Source: Polytrichum commune (taxonomy: Eukaryota > Streptophyta > Polytrichopsida > Polytrichales > Polytrichaceae). From it: 64,000 bases of DNA. Shown piece after piece: positions 32,690 to 45,094 of the stretch; the stretch's first letter is position 1; each line of letters opens with the position of its first letter. Position numbers and translations under genes: made by a program. The notes beneath the pieces were generated by a model that was given only the letters and a program-made list of their open reading frames with translations, was not told the origin of the DNA and searched no databases. The DNA lies in the NCBI GenBank assembly GCA_950295325.1, contig OX485803.1, positions 8,926,001 to 8,990,000 on the forward strand, read 5' to 3'.

Positions 32690-35629
32690 ACATGAATTTT
32701 AATTTTTAAAATAATAACCATAAAAACACCACGCAAATATATGACCCTATTACATTTAACCCTAAACCCTATTAGAATTAACATTATTTTACATTAATAT
32801 TTGGCATCGCACGATGTACTGTTATTCCATTGGGCAATTCAAATGTATTACTTATGAGTTCATAATCACTCATGTTGAAAAGGTTGTTTGGACGTTTAGG
32901 GCCTTCACTTATTTGTGTGAATAGGTGTGAAGCTAAGAAAAACCCACCCCCCCCCCCCATAGGTAGAAAGAGAGTGTGTAGAAAAGATTGGACTTATATG
33001 TGCTCAAATATGGACATTAGGTAGGTTTAGTACTTAAGACATATGTAGAGACTTTGTAAGCGCTTTGGCTTTTCAATAATTAAAGGTTGACCAAGTAATC
33101 ATTGTGAAAGATTGACATGCAAATAGATAAATAGCATCACCAACTTCTTATGCAAGCGAGCAAATGTAAATAGAGAGTCTCTTCACATGTAGGTGTTTAC
33201 TGCCTTTTGGTGGGGAACTTTGTGACCGTGGCTTTATGAATGGTTTTGTATCTTAGGTAGGGATTGATTAGATGGGACATTTGGGGAGAGGTCTTGGTGA
33301 GAGGTTATTAAGTGTGTTAATGAGGAGTTGGGTTGGGTGTGACTTCAACTTAGTGTTCTTGGGGGGGGGGGGGGGCGTGTGGCTTTTTGTGAGATGAAGA
33401 TCGAGGGTTCGAAACCTTAATAGACGATAATGAGAAACATGATGACAAGAAAACACTATCCTTTACCATAAATTGGGCGTTCTTTGGGGGTAGTTGAGTT
33501 TGGGTGACCAACCTACAAGGGATGCTCTCTCCATCAGTCAATTGTAATGCAGCTTTCAAAGATGTTTAGTTTCTTTTGCTAGGGGTTTGTTAAATGAAAT
33601 CAACTCACTGCCAAGCTCTTGGGTGGGCAAATAGTGTGAATTGAGAGACAACCACGATTGCATGTATTGTTGTAAGACTTTGTAAGACTTTATCCTATGA
33701 ATCATCATCCAAACACCGATTCAAAACCAAAACAACCTTAATTAATCATGTGAATGTCTTAGTGAAATTAATTTGTGACACCAAGATGATATCGGAATCA
33801 CCTTTGAAGTCTTCCTTGAATATTTCATTGGCTTTATGTCTTATTTAAAATCCTAACTACACACCCAAGTGTCATGTATTACAATGTAGCATGCAAGAGG
33901 AAGATAATTGTGAGCAAGTATGGAATGTAGAATATATATTAAAAATGTTGAAACATTGGTGTTCATGCACTAAGGTTGATGAGGCTATTGTGGAAACCTC
34001 TAGCCTACTTAAAATTATCTAGGTGATGGATTCGAGCATTAGAAGCTTGAGCAGGATAACAATTGCGAATCATGACCAAGCAATCTAAAGTTGTTGAAAT
34101 TGGAGTTGAGGAAGGTGTTCGTCTAGGCTCTGGAATCAAAGATTCTCTACTTTCCAATTTGGTTTTAAAGCAAGCAACTCTTACATTGTTCAATGTTGTG
34201 TAAGTGGATGGCGACACTAGCAAATTCTACATGGGTCATTTGTCAATGAAAACGAAGTTTAATGCCAACATTTGTTGTGTCATGTTTTTAAAGTGGTCAT
34301 GAATAAGATGAAATGTTGCCAAATTAGGTTATCATTATAAAATACCCACTATGCAAGTGGTTGGCACCTCACAACCATATGCAACCTCTTAATTTGCCCA
34401 CTTCACTTACAAAATCAAATGTGTCATAGGTTGGTGGATAACACTCCTAATTATGAAGGATGATAGGTGTAGTTTGTTTTTTGCAAAGGTGGCTAAATCA
34501 ACATGTATTACTCACCCACGGAATTAAAGCAACAATATTGCCAATTCCAAGCCAAATATAAGTGTCCAATAGGAAGCTAACTTAAGTGGCCTCCTCTTAC
34601 CTTAGCGTAAATATGAGCCCATTCTCCTAACGTAGATAATGGGTGTCCATGATGTAAGGTGAGGTCTCTACCCGTTTTTTTTTTTGAAAGGTGGGCTCTA
34701 TGTGGAAGTTTGAAGAGAGGGGTGGGGGCGTAGTTGAGGGTGTGTGGGTGGTATTGAGGTATTTTAACAGGGTTCTATGGTGGTTTGTCAATGGACTACT
34801 TTTAGTTTTATTTTGTATATGATTGAATAGGTGAGGTATTTTATGGCAAGTTGGTATAAGGATTTCATTATTTTTTGGGTATGTTGAGGTTCTTGAGTTT
34901 TTCCATTGATGGCTCATGTATGGGGGCCTTTTACACCCACCGTGATGGTTAGTAAGGGACTCAGGTTGATCACCTAGCACTTAGGACCCATGCGTTTAGA
35001 GCTTATTAATTAAAAGGGGAGAAGTTTGGTGCATGGTAGTATATATACGCCATTTATTGATTTCAAGATACCGTATAGTTAGTTAGAAAAATTGTACTGT
35101 TGCATAAATTGAGGGATATGTTTGTTGAAAAAACCCCACCCCTGAAAACCTCATCAAAGTCATTCAAAATGCATAGTGCCATGCGAACGAGGATGATAAA
35201 TACACAAAATGCAAAAGCCACTAAAATGCAGAGGCAAATATCCTAGGGCTGACAAGATAAAAATGTGTCCTATAAAAACATCCATGATAGTGGATGAAGA
35301 TGAACCATTTTCATTTTCATTTTCATTTTCATTTTCATTTGTACAAGGAACCAGTTGTCACATGTAGCTAGGTATAATTTCCCTCATTTTGTTTTTTCAT
35401 GTGGAGAAGGCGGGGGGGGGGGGGTCACTCCCATATTTTACAAAACTATGTGAGAACCATGTGGAGTCCACTTTGAAGTTGCTACATACAAATTATAAAA
35501 CCTATATTTGTAACAATGACCAAGTTATATATTGAACTTTGCAATACAAATAAATTAGGGTGGTTACAAATTGACCATGTTAGAGAATTTTCAAAACTAA
35601 CATACCATAAGGTTAAGTAGGGTGGGGTG

Positions 35630-35671
<42 letters not shown>

Positions 35672-36065
35672 GCCCACACACTTTGGGAGAGACCTTAATC
35701 CCATCATCCCAAATATTGAGACTAATTTTATTTATAACATTCAATATTTCATGCATAAAAGGAAACCCTTAGGGAAGGAGGAATGCCCTTCCCAAAATGC
35801 TAAAGAGGACTCATTTTTGCCCCATCTCTCTCAAGTGTAGTGTGGCTAAAAAGGGTGTGTGAACTCCTAGGGGTGTGGTAGTTTTGAGTGTGTTGTGATG
35901 GCCTGGTTAGGTTGTGATTACACAAGTGGTGTCGTGGCATGGCTAGGTTGTGAGTGGCTCTCTCTCTTTTTCCTTTGAAATGTTTTGAAGATTGCTTATA
36001 GAGTGTATGAATTTAGGGTTTAGGAACATGATGTGTGAGGAAGATACGTAGCGCGCTAATGTCCA
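32690..36065. other. Gene-free region with simple repeats
   Basis: Homopolymer C near 32947 and homopolymer G near 33361 and 35411, a (CATTTT)n run at 35306-35340 and a (TA)n run at 35631-35668. No exon recognised. Confidence 0.55.
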
Positions 36066-36068
36066 AGG

Positions 36069-36305
36069 AATTTTTGGGCATGATCGGTCAAAATGCTAGT
36101 GTTTGCAAGTCCAACCGGTTATTTCTCAAACTCAACTCTACAAGATCGGTAGCTTCAAAACATCAACGCCACCAAATGGCCTCTGACGTTATTTCACAAG
36201 ATCGATAATTATGTTGAAGCGTTGAACTTCAAACATTTATTTCTCAAACTCAACATGTGCATTTGTAACTATTGGTCAGTTCTCCCGTATCATTTCAGCC
36301 GATCA
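36069..36305 (+). mobile_element. TTTTTGGGCATAATCGGTC MITE family, copy 2
   Basis: Starts TTTTTGGGCATGATCGGTCA, contains GTTTGCAAGTCCAACCGG and TTATTTCTCAAACTCAAC twice, and ends GGTCAGTTCTCCCG. Shares this order with the copies at 47.9, 53.0 and 56.1 kb. Confidence 0.75.
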
Positions 36306-36528
36306 TGTGTGCGCTTCACTAAGGATAGATCTCTCTTCCCAATTGGATAGACGATGATATTTTGCAATTCTCCCATATTTATTGGTGCTCATGATAGTAG
36401 AAAATTATGTCCAAAAACACCGTAGCCAAAATCGGCTGAGATTCTTTTGACTAGCCTTATCTGCAGTTGCTAAACAATTACATATATATATATATATAGT
36501 TTTACAACAACAATTTCATGACGTTTAG

Positions 36529-36586
36529 AGCGTGTAATATACCGTTGGAAAGGTGTTTTCAAGACCTTTCCAACAATTTATTACAC
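36529..36586. repeat. Hairpin repeat, copy 1
   Basis: GCGTGTAATATACCGTTGG followed by AAAGGT, a short loop, then ACCTTTCCAAC and a mutated complementary arm. The better preserved copy is at 60712-60777. Confidence 0.8.
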
Positions 36587-36599
36587 AAATACAAATTAC

Positions 36600-39360
36600 T
36601 TAAAATTTTGGTTGCTTAACCAAGAAACAAATATGCAGTGTTTAAGCAACTGTTGATCACGCTGGTCAAGATAACCGCAACCAATTTTGGTTGCGGTTGT
36701 TTTTGACATAATTTTCTACTATGATGTGTCTATTTGAAAGTAGTTTGGTGAAAAGATACGATGTTGTTTTGCTAGTTAGTTGTAGTAGCTATTGGGATGC
36801 TAGAGTCTTCTTGTTAAAGCAAAACCCCAGAGAAGGGCCCTAGAGTGCTCACTAATGTTTGAGCAGTGATTTCTCTCTATAAAATTAAACTGGTAATAAT
36901 ATGCGAGAATAGCAATGTACTCTAGTCTACCGCACCTTCCAGTGTAATGTAGATACTATTAATATGGGTTGATAAATAGACTTGTGGAGCCACTTCACAT
37001 GGGACATCTACTAAATTTGTCTACGTCATGGTAGAATTGAAGTTCATGAAATTGGTTTCAAAGATCCAAAAAGCTGCTAGAGTTAATTTAAGGCCCCCTA
37101 CCATGAAATCGATAGAACACTTTGCTAACGTTTATTAAGTCCATGAAGTAGCTTGGAACCTTCATGAAATTGAGTTTGTACTTCTACGAAGTCATCTTAC
37201 TAGGAGTATGGTTATTTATCATTCTTGCGTCATCTGAGTCATCTGCCTCCAACAAAATTGAGGCACAGTTAGGAGGCACTGGCATTTTTGTCCATAAGGT
37301 ACATACTAGGTCTTAAGTGGCACATTTTCCTAATTGGACACCTAATATATTTGATTGGACCAGGTATGCAGATCAATGAGGATCACAAAGCAAACATCAT
37401 GAAGACACATGTTTAAAATACAATGGATCGCGTCTTTCTTCCAATATTAATAACTAATCTACACTTGCTAGTGAACACAGTTCGGAGGATTTGTATATAC
37501 ATTAATTTCCACACAATCCAACAAACATAGTTTGCTAAAATAGGTCATACTTTAATAGTTCGACATTTTAATTAGAAACGAAGTATTTGCTTCAATATAA
37601 TGGAAACTTCGACATTTTAATTGGAAAGTTCGACATTTCAATTAGAAACTAACGTTGGGGATATGACCCCACGTAACTTCTTGATGATTACATATATAAG
37701 ATGATACAATGGTTTTGCTTACATAACATATACCTAATTATCTTGTGCGATAGGTATTTATAATGTAGCCAGGGTAGCAAAGAAGAATCACAAGACCATC
37801 ATGAAACTTGACTACACATGACCATGCTAATTGGGCCCGCAAAGCCAGTATATCATTAACTATAGCCCATAGAGGCTTCAAAGCCATGCAATGCGATGTG
37901 CACAAGTAGTTTGTTCTAACTTGGTGAAATTTTAATATATAACTAATAATTGAGGAATATGCCGCCGTTCTTCATGACTTCCCACCCATCCGCATGCAAA
38001 GGGTAATTGTGCACCTTCCTGGAACAACCTTAATAATTCTCGGTGTAGCAATCTTAATAATTAAGCATGCAACACACACAAAGCACGGCAAATGGTTGTG
38101 GGCCCCATTAACTTCACTTAAGTGCCCAAATTTGTGGGTGCAAAGCCGTTCTTCTTTGATGCCCATCATCACCCCTTTCAATTGGCTCTTTTTCACTATA
38201 CACGTTTGAAATGCATGAATATGGACTCAAGTCTATGGAGTAGGGTATTGTGCTAATTCAAGTAGTGGTAACACTTATCGATTCCACATAGGTTAGAAAC
38301 TCGACCCCCTTTCGATGGGTGGCAACATCATCAAAGAGGCGCTAGACTAACGTATGCATGTGTTATTCAATAATTTCTCTTAATAGGACTCCCATAGTTG
38401 GTCGGTCCCTAGTTCAACGAGGGTCAAAGAACAAATACCATAAAGACATGTTTTAGGGGAAGTGGACTACATCTTCAAATTTGATCAAACTACTCCATGT
38501 TCAACAATGAACACATTTGAGAGGATCTATGTAGTGCCACCCTCTATAAATGTTACACCTATAAGTATTAACCCTCTCTAAATGTTAACTTTCTTCTACT
38601 GCCCACATATTGCACACTATAAATGTTAAACGAGTCAACTATTAACAAAATAGTACTCCCTTTGTAAATTTGACTCTGCAAATGTTAATGAATGAAATAC
38701 AACCACAATATGGTTTTCACCAAAGAATCATTGATTCATACTTCACCCGTGATTTGTAAACTTTATTGAATAAAGTATTGATTGGGTTTGTATACATTCA
38801 TAAACTTAACATTTGTATATTGGTCAAAAAAGCAATTTACTAATTTTCTAATTGTTAATTATTAGCACCTTTATAAATGTTAACTTTGATTCACTCCCGA
38901 GGGTTAACATCTATAGAGGGTAGACTATACACTCTAAATCTCGTTGTATCATGCCGTTGGCAATCAAAGGAAGGTAATGGAGAATGTACATTATAAGTAC
39001 TATCAACTAGGGAGCACATCAACTCGCCAAACGATCATTCTCTACTACCACACCTCAAACCATGATATCTCCTACAAGAGAGGACCCCGTACAATAGGGA
39101 GGGAAGCTTCAAATATTTTAGTACCCAAACTTAGTCTCCCACCAAACCAAAATTGACACTACTATATAAGGTCCATACCTCCAACCGTTTGTGGCTCACT
39201 CTTCAAGCATTTCCATATCTCATTGTTGCCATTCCATGCGTTCAGAACCCACACATGCTGGTTTTAGCAGGTGCCGGCCCAAGTAGCTCATGCTTTGCCT
39301 GAGCCACTGCTCCCCGAAAAAATATGCCCTACGTGTAGTACGTACAATTCTAGGATGCAA
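36600..39360. other. Gene-free region
   Basis: AT-rich with no exon, TIR pair or tandem array I can support. Confidence 0.5.
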
Positions 39361-39367
39361 GCGTGTA

Positions 39368-39387
39368 GTCCGTACAATTGTACGGAC
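39368..39387. repeat. Perfect 20-bp palindrome
   Basis: GTCCGTACAATTGTACGGAC reads the same on both strands. GTACGTACAATTC lies 27 bases upstream as a half-site-like repeat. Confidence 0.85.
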
Positions 39388-39398
39388 CACTGCGATAG

Positions 39399-40172
39399 GG
39401 TGCCGAGGTTCCTCTCGGCCGAGAGGAACCTAGAGGCCAGACTTCATATCCAAGGCTGGCCGAGGTTCCTCTCGGCCAAGAGGAACATAGAGGCCAGATT
39501 GTATGTGACGGGAATTTCATGTGAGGAACATGGACAACTTAGACCCTATCTCCAATGGAAATATTTTTTATAATTTGAACCTCGATCTTGACTACATCAA
39601 ATGTCTTCCAATGCAGTTGTACAGGAGTGAAGTTACACTCTCGGAATTGTGATTTCAAATTCCTATATGGGATCAGACAAGTCAACTAATAGCTCATTCG
39701 GCTAATTTTGTGATGGAACACCTGAAGGAGAGTAACAAATAGATAACATGGAGGCATACCAAATTGTGCTTGTATAGTTCACCTAATTGACTATCTTCAT
39801 TTCCCAACCACGGGCTTGTGTAATTGCTATGTGGGCCTATATTGGGAGAAAGGGAATATAGACTTTGACTTGTCATACGTTTTGCATCTCAACTCCAATT
39901 CTGGAAACTGCAACTGACCTAGAACTTGAAGTGATTGTCTCGCCGTATTGTATGGATAGAGGGTTTAGGGTTTTGTGGACAAGTATTATGTTTAGGGCCA
40001 GCCTTGGATATCCAAGGCTCCTCTCGGCCGAGAGGAACCTAGAGGATATCTAGGCTCCAAGGAGGAACCTAGGTTCCTCTCGGCCGAGAGGAACCTAGAG
40101 GCCAGATTCTGGATATCCAACGCTGGCCCTTGGCAACGGAGGTTCCTCTCGGCCGAGAGGAACCTCGGCACC
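39399..40172. repeat. Long-range inverted repeat built from the AGGTTCCTCTCGG palindrome
   Basis: The left edge GGTGCCGAGGTTCCTCTCGG and the right edge (its reverse complement, ending GGCACC at 40172) define a 774-bp unit. Palindrome copies lie at 39406-39433, 39461-39489, 40013-40036, 40069-40095 and 40138-40166. AGAGGCCAGA and GATATCCAA modules link them in both orientations. The sequence between (39.5-40.0 kb) has no gene. Confidence 0.75.
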
Positions 40173-40857
40173 ATTTTAGGTGTCAGGGTCGTGTTAAATG
40201 TCGCCGACAAAAGATGTCTTGTTTAACATGACCTCAAAAGACACCTCAAAAGACACGTTTAACATGTCCTCAAAAGACATCTAACCCTTCATGAAGGGAA
40301 GGCATGGTAAAATAAAGGCCATAATTATTCGAACATTACTGAAACGTGGCGGATGCAACTGGGTTATGTAATGGGTAAAATAGACACGGGTGGAGTTAGG
40401 TCTGATGCGTGTCAGGAGCAACACCCATAAATGAGAATGAGTTTTTTAAATTTGTAGTCGAATCTTGGCAATTCGTCATGTTTAGTACTTCGAGTTAAGC
40501 ATGGTTTAGGGTTTAGGCTATTTTAGGCTATTTATTACCTAAGGTTGTTGATACGAGTGGATGATGTATCATGTATTAATTGGGTGGTGGTTCTGATGGG
40601 TAGTAGGACCAACAAACACTCAGGGTAAAGCAGGTTCCACTCGGGCGAGTGGAACCTCAATTCAGAGCGTTTAGGGTTTAGGGTTTAAGTTTCTACGTAA
40701 GACACGGTTAATAAAAGGCTATATTTTTGGTCATATTAATATAGGTTTCGGATGCAAATGGGCTATCAGGTTAGGTAGATATTGTGGTGTTAGTTCTCGT
40801 GCGTGAGGGGCAACATCTTTATTGATTAATGAAGTTACGTGTGTTGTTATCAGGGTA
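40173..40857. other. Upstream region of the putative transposase gene
   Basis: CCTCAAAAGACA occurs three times at 40230-40275, a palindrome GGTTCCACTCGGGCGAGTGG lies near 40629-40655, and a TTTAGGG-type pair near 40668. It should contain the promoter of the plus-strand gene; no TATA box can be assigned with confidence. Confidence 0.5.
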
Positions 40858-43800
40858 ATGGAGCAAATGGAACTAGAGCATTTGAGTTCCGAGGAGGTGA
40901 GTTATTGTTGTAGTTTGCAATGTGATGTAAATTTAATGTGGTATTAGGGGTTTTACGTTAAGGGTAAACATATTAACATGATTCTACAATGCAGGGATCA
41001 TCACTCTCTGAAGCTGTATTCACGGAAGACGAGGCCGATGTTGGCATTGAGGACATTGATGTAGATTGCAGCGGGCTTAGAAGGGAGGAATGGCTGAACA
41101 TTCCTGTGATGCTTGTAAACGCGACCGGACAAAATGTGGCAAAAGGAATTTGCCGTAATGTCAATCCAATGGATTGTGTGGAAGACAAGTGTCTTGGAGA
41201 AGATAATGTGGGTGTGCTTATTATGGAGCCATTGGAGGGAATGATGGACATGGGATGGGTGTTCTCCTTACGAATGTGGCCCCTTACTTGTGTTTATCAC
41301 CAAAGGTATACTCTTGCACACCACCTCCTAGTGAGCACACGCAGGTTGCATGTGCAAACCACATTGCTAGAAAGACGGAAGAAAGATGGGAAGAGGGCAT
41401 ATGTCACATCACGCACGACCTCCCAGAGTAGACCGACAAAAAAATCCCAGATTCTCAATAATAATAGCATCCAACAACTATCAGCCAGTGAGTGTTGTGA
41501 TAGGGAGTGCACTAGATATTTTCCCAGGGAAGAGGCACTTGCGCTACGAACTGAGTTTTACACTTGTTCTCCACGGATGAGACATGCTAAACAACTCGAG
41601 GTCCATGGCCAATTACATGTACTACCTGGAAGCTCAACGAAGGTCGTTACCTTGTGTGGTCGCAATGTGTGTGAAAAAGCATGGAGACACATATTTGCCG
41701 TCTCCAAAACGACGTTCTATAGGAACCGTTCAGAATTCAAGAGCGGTATGCGTCCACGCGATCATGGGAACCTAAACATGAAACGGAATCGAATATCCAC
41801 CCAACAAGCTACTGCAACACTTTCGACTTTATTGGAAGACAAAGCAGATATGATGCCTCACAAGGCTCGCACATTGCCAAATGGCACACGTGTTGTTGAA
41901 ATGGTATTGCCTCGCGGAACAAAATGGAAGAAGTTTCTGGTTACAATCAATGAGGTAAGCATTCGATATGACCCAATTATCCGCTTTGTATGTGTCGGTC
42001 AACCACGAGGTGTGTTTGTGGGTATTTAATAGACACAAATGGGTAATCATTAACATATCATATACGATATGGATCGAGAAGCATGTGAAGTATTATTAAT
42101 GTTAAGTTATTTCTATATGTGCAGGTTAATGAGAAATGTGGTGTGCTCCCAATCTCTCTTTCAACTTTGAGCAAAATTCGGAATATCTACTTTAAGCACT
42201 ACATAAAGAAGAGGGTTGGTGACAATTTTGCTCGTTGTGGGAAGTGTGATTCGTTTTCCGCAATTATACTTCAACATGTGAAAGGTTCAGCTGCACACAC
42301 AGGGTTTTCGAAACAATTGGAGAAGCACCAAGCGCAGCAAGAATCAGCTCGCAATGCATACCGTTGCATGAGGGCTCTTTCAATTGAGCATCCCCGAAAA
42401 ATGTTGACGATTATTCACGACAAAATGGATCATGGTAAAACCGCATCTCCTTGTTTTGCCTCCAAGAACAAAGATACTGATATGTTTACAAAGCTACCAC
42501 TTTCTGTAACAGGCATGATGGCACATGGACATGGAGATGAGAGATATGCCCACTATGCACTTGACATGTACCCTGGAGATTGCAACCATACTGTAGGGTC
42601 ATTCGCGAGACTTCTACGTGATTTGGAGGAACCACCAATGTCATCATCCCGGAGTCTTTTTCATGGTGTTGGGCGGTCACCTCTTTATCGTGCTGTTCTT
42701 CATGGGAGCGAAATATGTTTGCAAGGGTTACGAGCCCCACCCACGGAGCCCATACCGGCAATTCCTCTTCCACCCATTCTGCATGTTCAGCTTGATAATT
42801 GCTGGAAGGACAACAAGTGTAGGTTCGTAAAGGCATTCTGGTCTATGCTCACGGCGAAAGAAATATTCACGGAGGTACATGTGTCTTATCTATTGGTTGG
42901 CCACACCCATGACGACATCGATGCATCATTTGGAAGATGGAGTATGGACCTGCGCGAACACGACTACCCCACTATCCCCCTTCTCATGAAATCATACATG
43001 GATATGGAAAAGGTTCCTGTCATTCCACACATGATAGAGGAACTTCCAGATTGGAGATCATACGTTAGGGAGCATATCCCAAGTGGTAAGGAGAAACTCA
43101 TTGGGCACACAAAGGCTCAACAGTTCAAATTCTATGTCCGAGATGATGGTTGGCCTGTTATGCAATACAAAGTGCTTAGCACGCATGAGGAGTGGTTGCC
43201 CAAAGACGGTGTGAAGATGTGGAAATCCAATATAAAAGGGGAGCCCTGTCTTCCATCCGGGGACCCCTTTCCTGCACCACCGCGCGGTATGGCAAAACTG
43301 GAGGAAGTGGTTGTGGGACTGCAAGGGTTCATTGACTATTGGCAATCAATATGTGACCATGACACGACAGGAGCATATATGGGTTCACACATGCATATTT
43401 TGCAGTACTGGATAGGGGTGAAGGAGGCATTAGAGACACCTCTCAGAAACGTATACACTGCTGGGCATGCATTATGGGAGGGATTCTGGCCACGGAGTAG
43501 GGTCGAAGCAGATGCACATCCATTCATGCAGAATGGAGAGCTTCGGGAAGAGCACCAACCGGACGACCATTATGTTGGTCCAGCAAACCTTCGTCCTGCA
43601 GCTGCTTTCCGCATTGCGGATAATGTGCACGAGGGGCATATGCTAATATTGCGTCCCCAAGAACAAGATATAGGTAGACCCATTTGGGTTTGCCGTGCTT
43701 TGTCTGGACCGAACTTGGCGGTCACGGGAGAGCATCCACGTCAAATACTTGTACAATGGTTCACTCCCACTTCAACCGCCAGAGACCTATCAAAGAAATG

Positions 43801-44107
43801 GAATGGCTGGGACTCAAATCCTAACTTCAAGTGGAAACGTGATTTGAAGTACTCCGTTCCCGACTGGCAGCCAATCGATTGCATTTTGGCAGCTTGGCCT
43901 CTGCCAGAACATGAAGATGTGGAGCCCTTAAAGGTTACAATCCCAATAGAGCAAATTGGATTTGCCAAAGATAATCTTCGACGTTGTTCAACAGCTGAGC
44001 GTGGGAACAGGGTGGGTGGGGTGGACGTCGAGGAGTCTAGTGGGCAACAGGGAGGCCGTGGACATGGAACTGGTAGACGTAAGTCTGGGGGACGCGCATC
44101 CCGGTGA
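40858..44107 (+). CDS. Putative DDD transposase, DUF7869-like protein (three exons)
   Basis: Exons 40858-40896, 40995-41954 and 42125-44107 give 993 residues. Every junction is phase 0 with consensus sites (GAG-GTGAGT...ATGCAG; GAG-GTAAGC...GTGCAG). The frame is undamaged. The region after residue 14 is acidic. Residues 180-185 have C-C-x-x-x-C, and C-G-R-N-V-C lies further on, with C-x-x-C at 371-374, suggesting zinc binding. Three acidic motifs follow: I-I-H-D-K-M-D-H-G-K (D432/D435), V-Q-L-D-N (D557) and G-H-T-H-D-D-I-D (D596, D597, D599). The ~40-residue gap between the last two is the spacing of DDE/D transposases. From memory the motifs match proteins annotated as DUF7869, a family of unknown function; this is unverified. 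The C-terminus is Gly/Arg-rich and basic. The gene lies ~0.75 kb from a TIR-like end at 44867. Transposase function is inference; domestication as a host gene is the alternative. Confidence 0.7.
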
Positions 44108-44499
44108 TCAAAGCCACTGGAATCCAAGGGCATACGGAATTAGAGGAGCAAGTGTGAAGATCCTAGTGTTTTGTGGTAGGTGATAGGGCGGTCCTTTTTG
44201 AACCGAACGAAGGATTTATTTGTTGATACTTGCAATATTGCTATATGTGCACATTGCAACCAATGACATACCTCCATGTGTGGTGTACACGCATTAATGT
44301 AATGTATACAAACCACAATGTAGGGCTTTTGAACATTAATTTCCTCGCATTTTCGAGAATGTGTCATGCCCCAAGCTACATATGTGATGTGTAATGTTGT
44401 ACTTTGCCAACTAATAATGAATATTGTGAGTATTGTGTGTAAGCGGTGTACAATAGTCAACGTTATGTCCCAAACACGGGCATTTGTACGAAGAAGTTC

Positions 44500-44760
44500 C
44501 CGATGAACGTTCCCACGTTCATCACGTTCCCAACTGAGTTCACACACACGTTCCCATGTTCCCAATCTAGTTCCCCTACACGTTCCCATGTTCCCATTGA
44601 AGTTCCCATAAACGTTCCTATGTTCCCACTGAAGTTCCCATGAACGTTCCCGGGGTCCAGATGGCGTTCACATACACGTTCCCACGTTGAATTTTGGTCA
44701 AACTTCACGTGTTTTGCAATTTTGGGACTCCCAAAAGTGCCATAATGTTTAATATCATGT
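44500..44760. repeat. Shared element 3' signature, locus 2 (inverted relative to locus 1)
   Basis: Repeated GTTCCCATGTTCCCA-type units (44500-44690) are followed by GGGACTCCCAAAAGTGCC and CATAATGTTTAATATC. The order and sequence mirror 15875-15990 in reverse complement. It lies between the putative transposase gene and the right TIR-like end. Confidence 0.75.
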
Positions 44761-44834
44761 TCAAAGGCTTTAAATGCAATTTTTTTTAAATCAAACCATG
44801 GAAGTGTGACCATGGAAAAATGTCATTTGACATG

Positions 44835-44867
44835 GGACAACTTCATGGTCCACGATGTGAACAACCC
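44835..44867. mobile_element. Right TIR-like end near the putative transposase gene
   Basis: GGGACAACTTCATGGTCC followed by ACGATGTGAACAACCC is a diverged reverse complement of the terminus seen at 15395 and of both ends of the 60259-61480 element. The next bases are TTTAATTA, so a TTA duplicate is not clean. Confidence 0.65.
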
Positions 44868-45094
44868 TTTAATTATCTAGATGGGACTTCAGTCAATGGG
44901 AATGCTCATTGATTAAAGATTCGCAAAGGATATTTTCTCTTCAAGTTCTCCCTTGAAATTAAACTTGGCTTGGTGAACCTTGGGAATAAATCACCAATCT
45001 CAACATGACAAGTATTCATGAAGTCTTCTTGGCATCCCTTTTTCCTATTTTTTTCTTCTAAGATATGAGGCCAAAAAGCTAACGCCAAGTTAAT

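Larger units (their letters stand above)
15395..44867. mobile_element. Hypothetical ~29.5-kb TIR transposon (or two related elements)
   Basis: Seen: a left end starting GGGGCTATTTACAACATAG followed by GACCATGAAGTCGTCCC, preceded by TTA; and a right end whose reverse complement reads GGGTTGTTCACATCGTGG followed by ACCATGAAGTTGTCCC. Inside each end lies a similar block (GATATTAAACATTATGG) and a GGGAAC-rich stretch. The two coding regions (minus strand 16.3-24.9 kb, plus strand 40.86-44.1 kb) each run toward the nearer end. The palindrome family described below is seen only inside the interval. Inferred: one giant element carrying a putative DDD transposase and a decayed cargo gene. Against it: the right flank (TTTAATTA) does not give a clean TTA duplicate, and the left end matches a region of the 60.3-kb MITE over about 480 bp, so two independent insertions with related ends remain possible. 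Confidence 0.3.

Noticed and set aside
33375-33425. Possible SINE or tRNA-like promoter (GGTTCGAAACC box)
   Set aside because: The B-box-like word is present but no convincing A box, tRNA fold or second copy was found.
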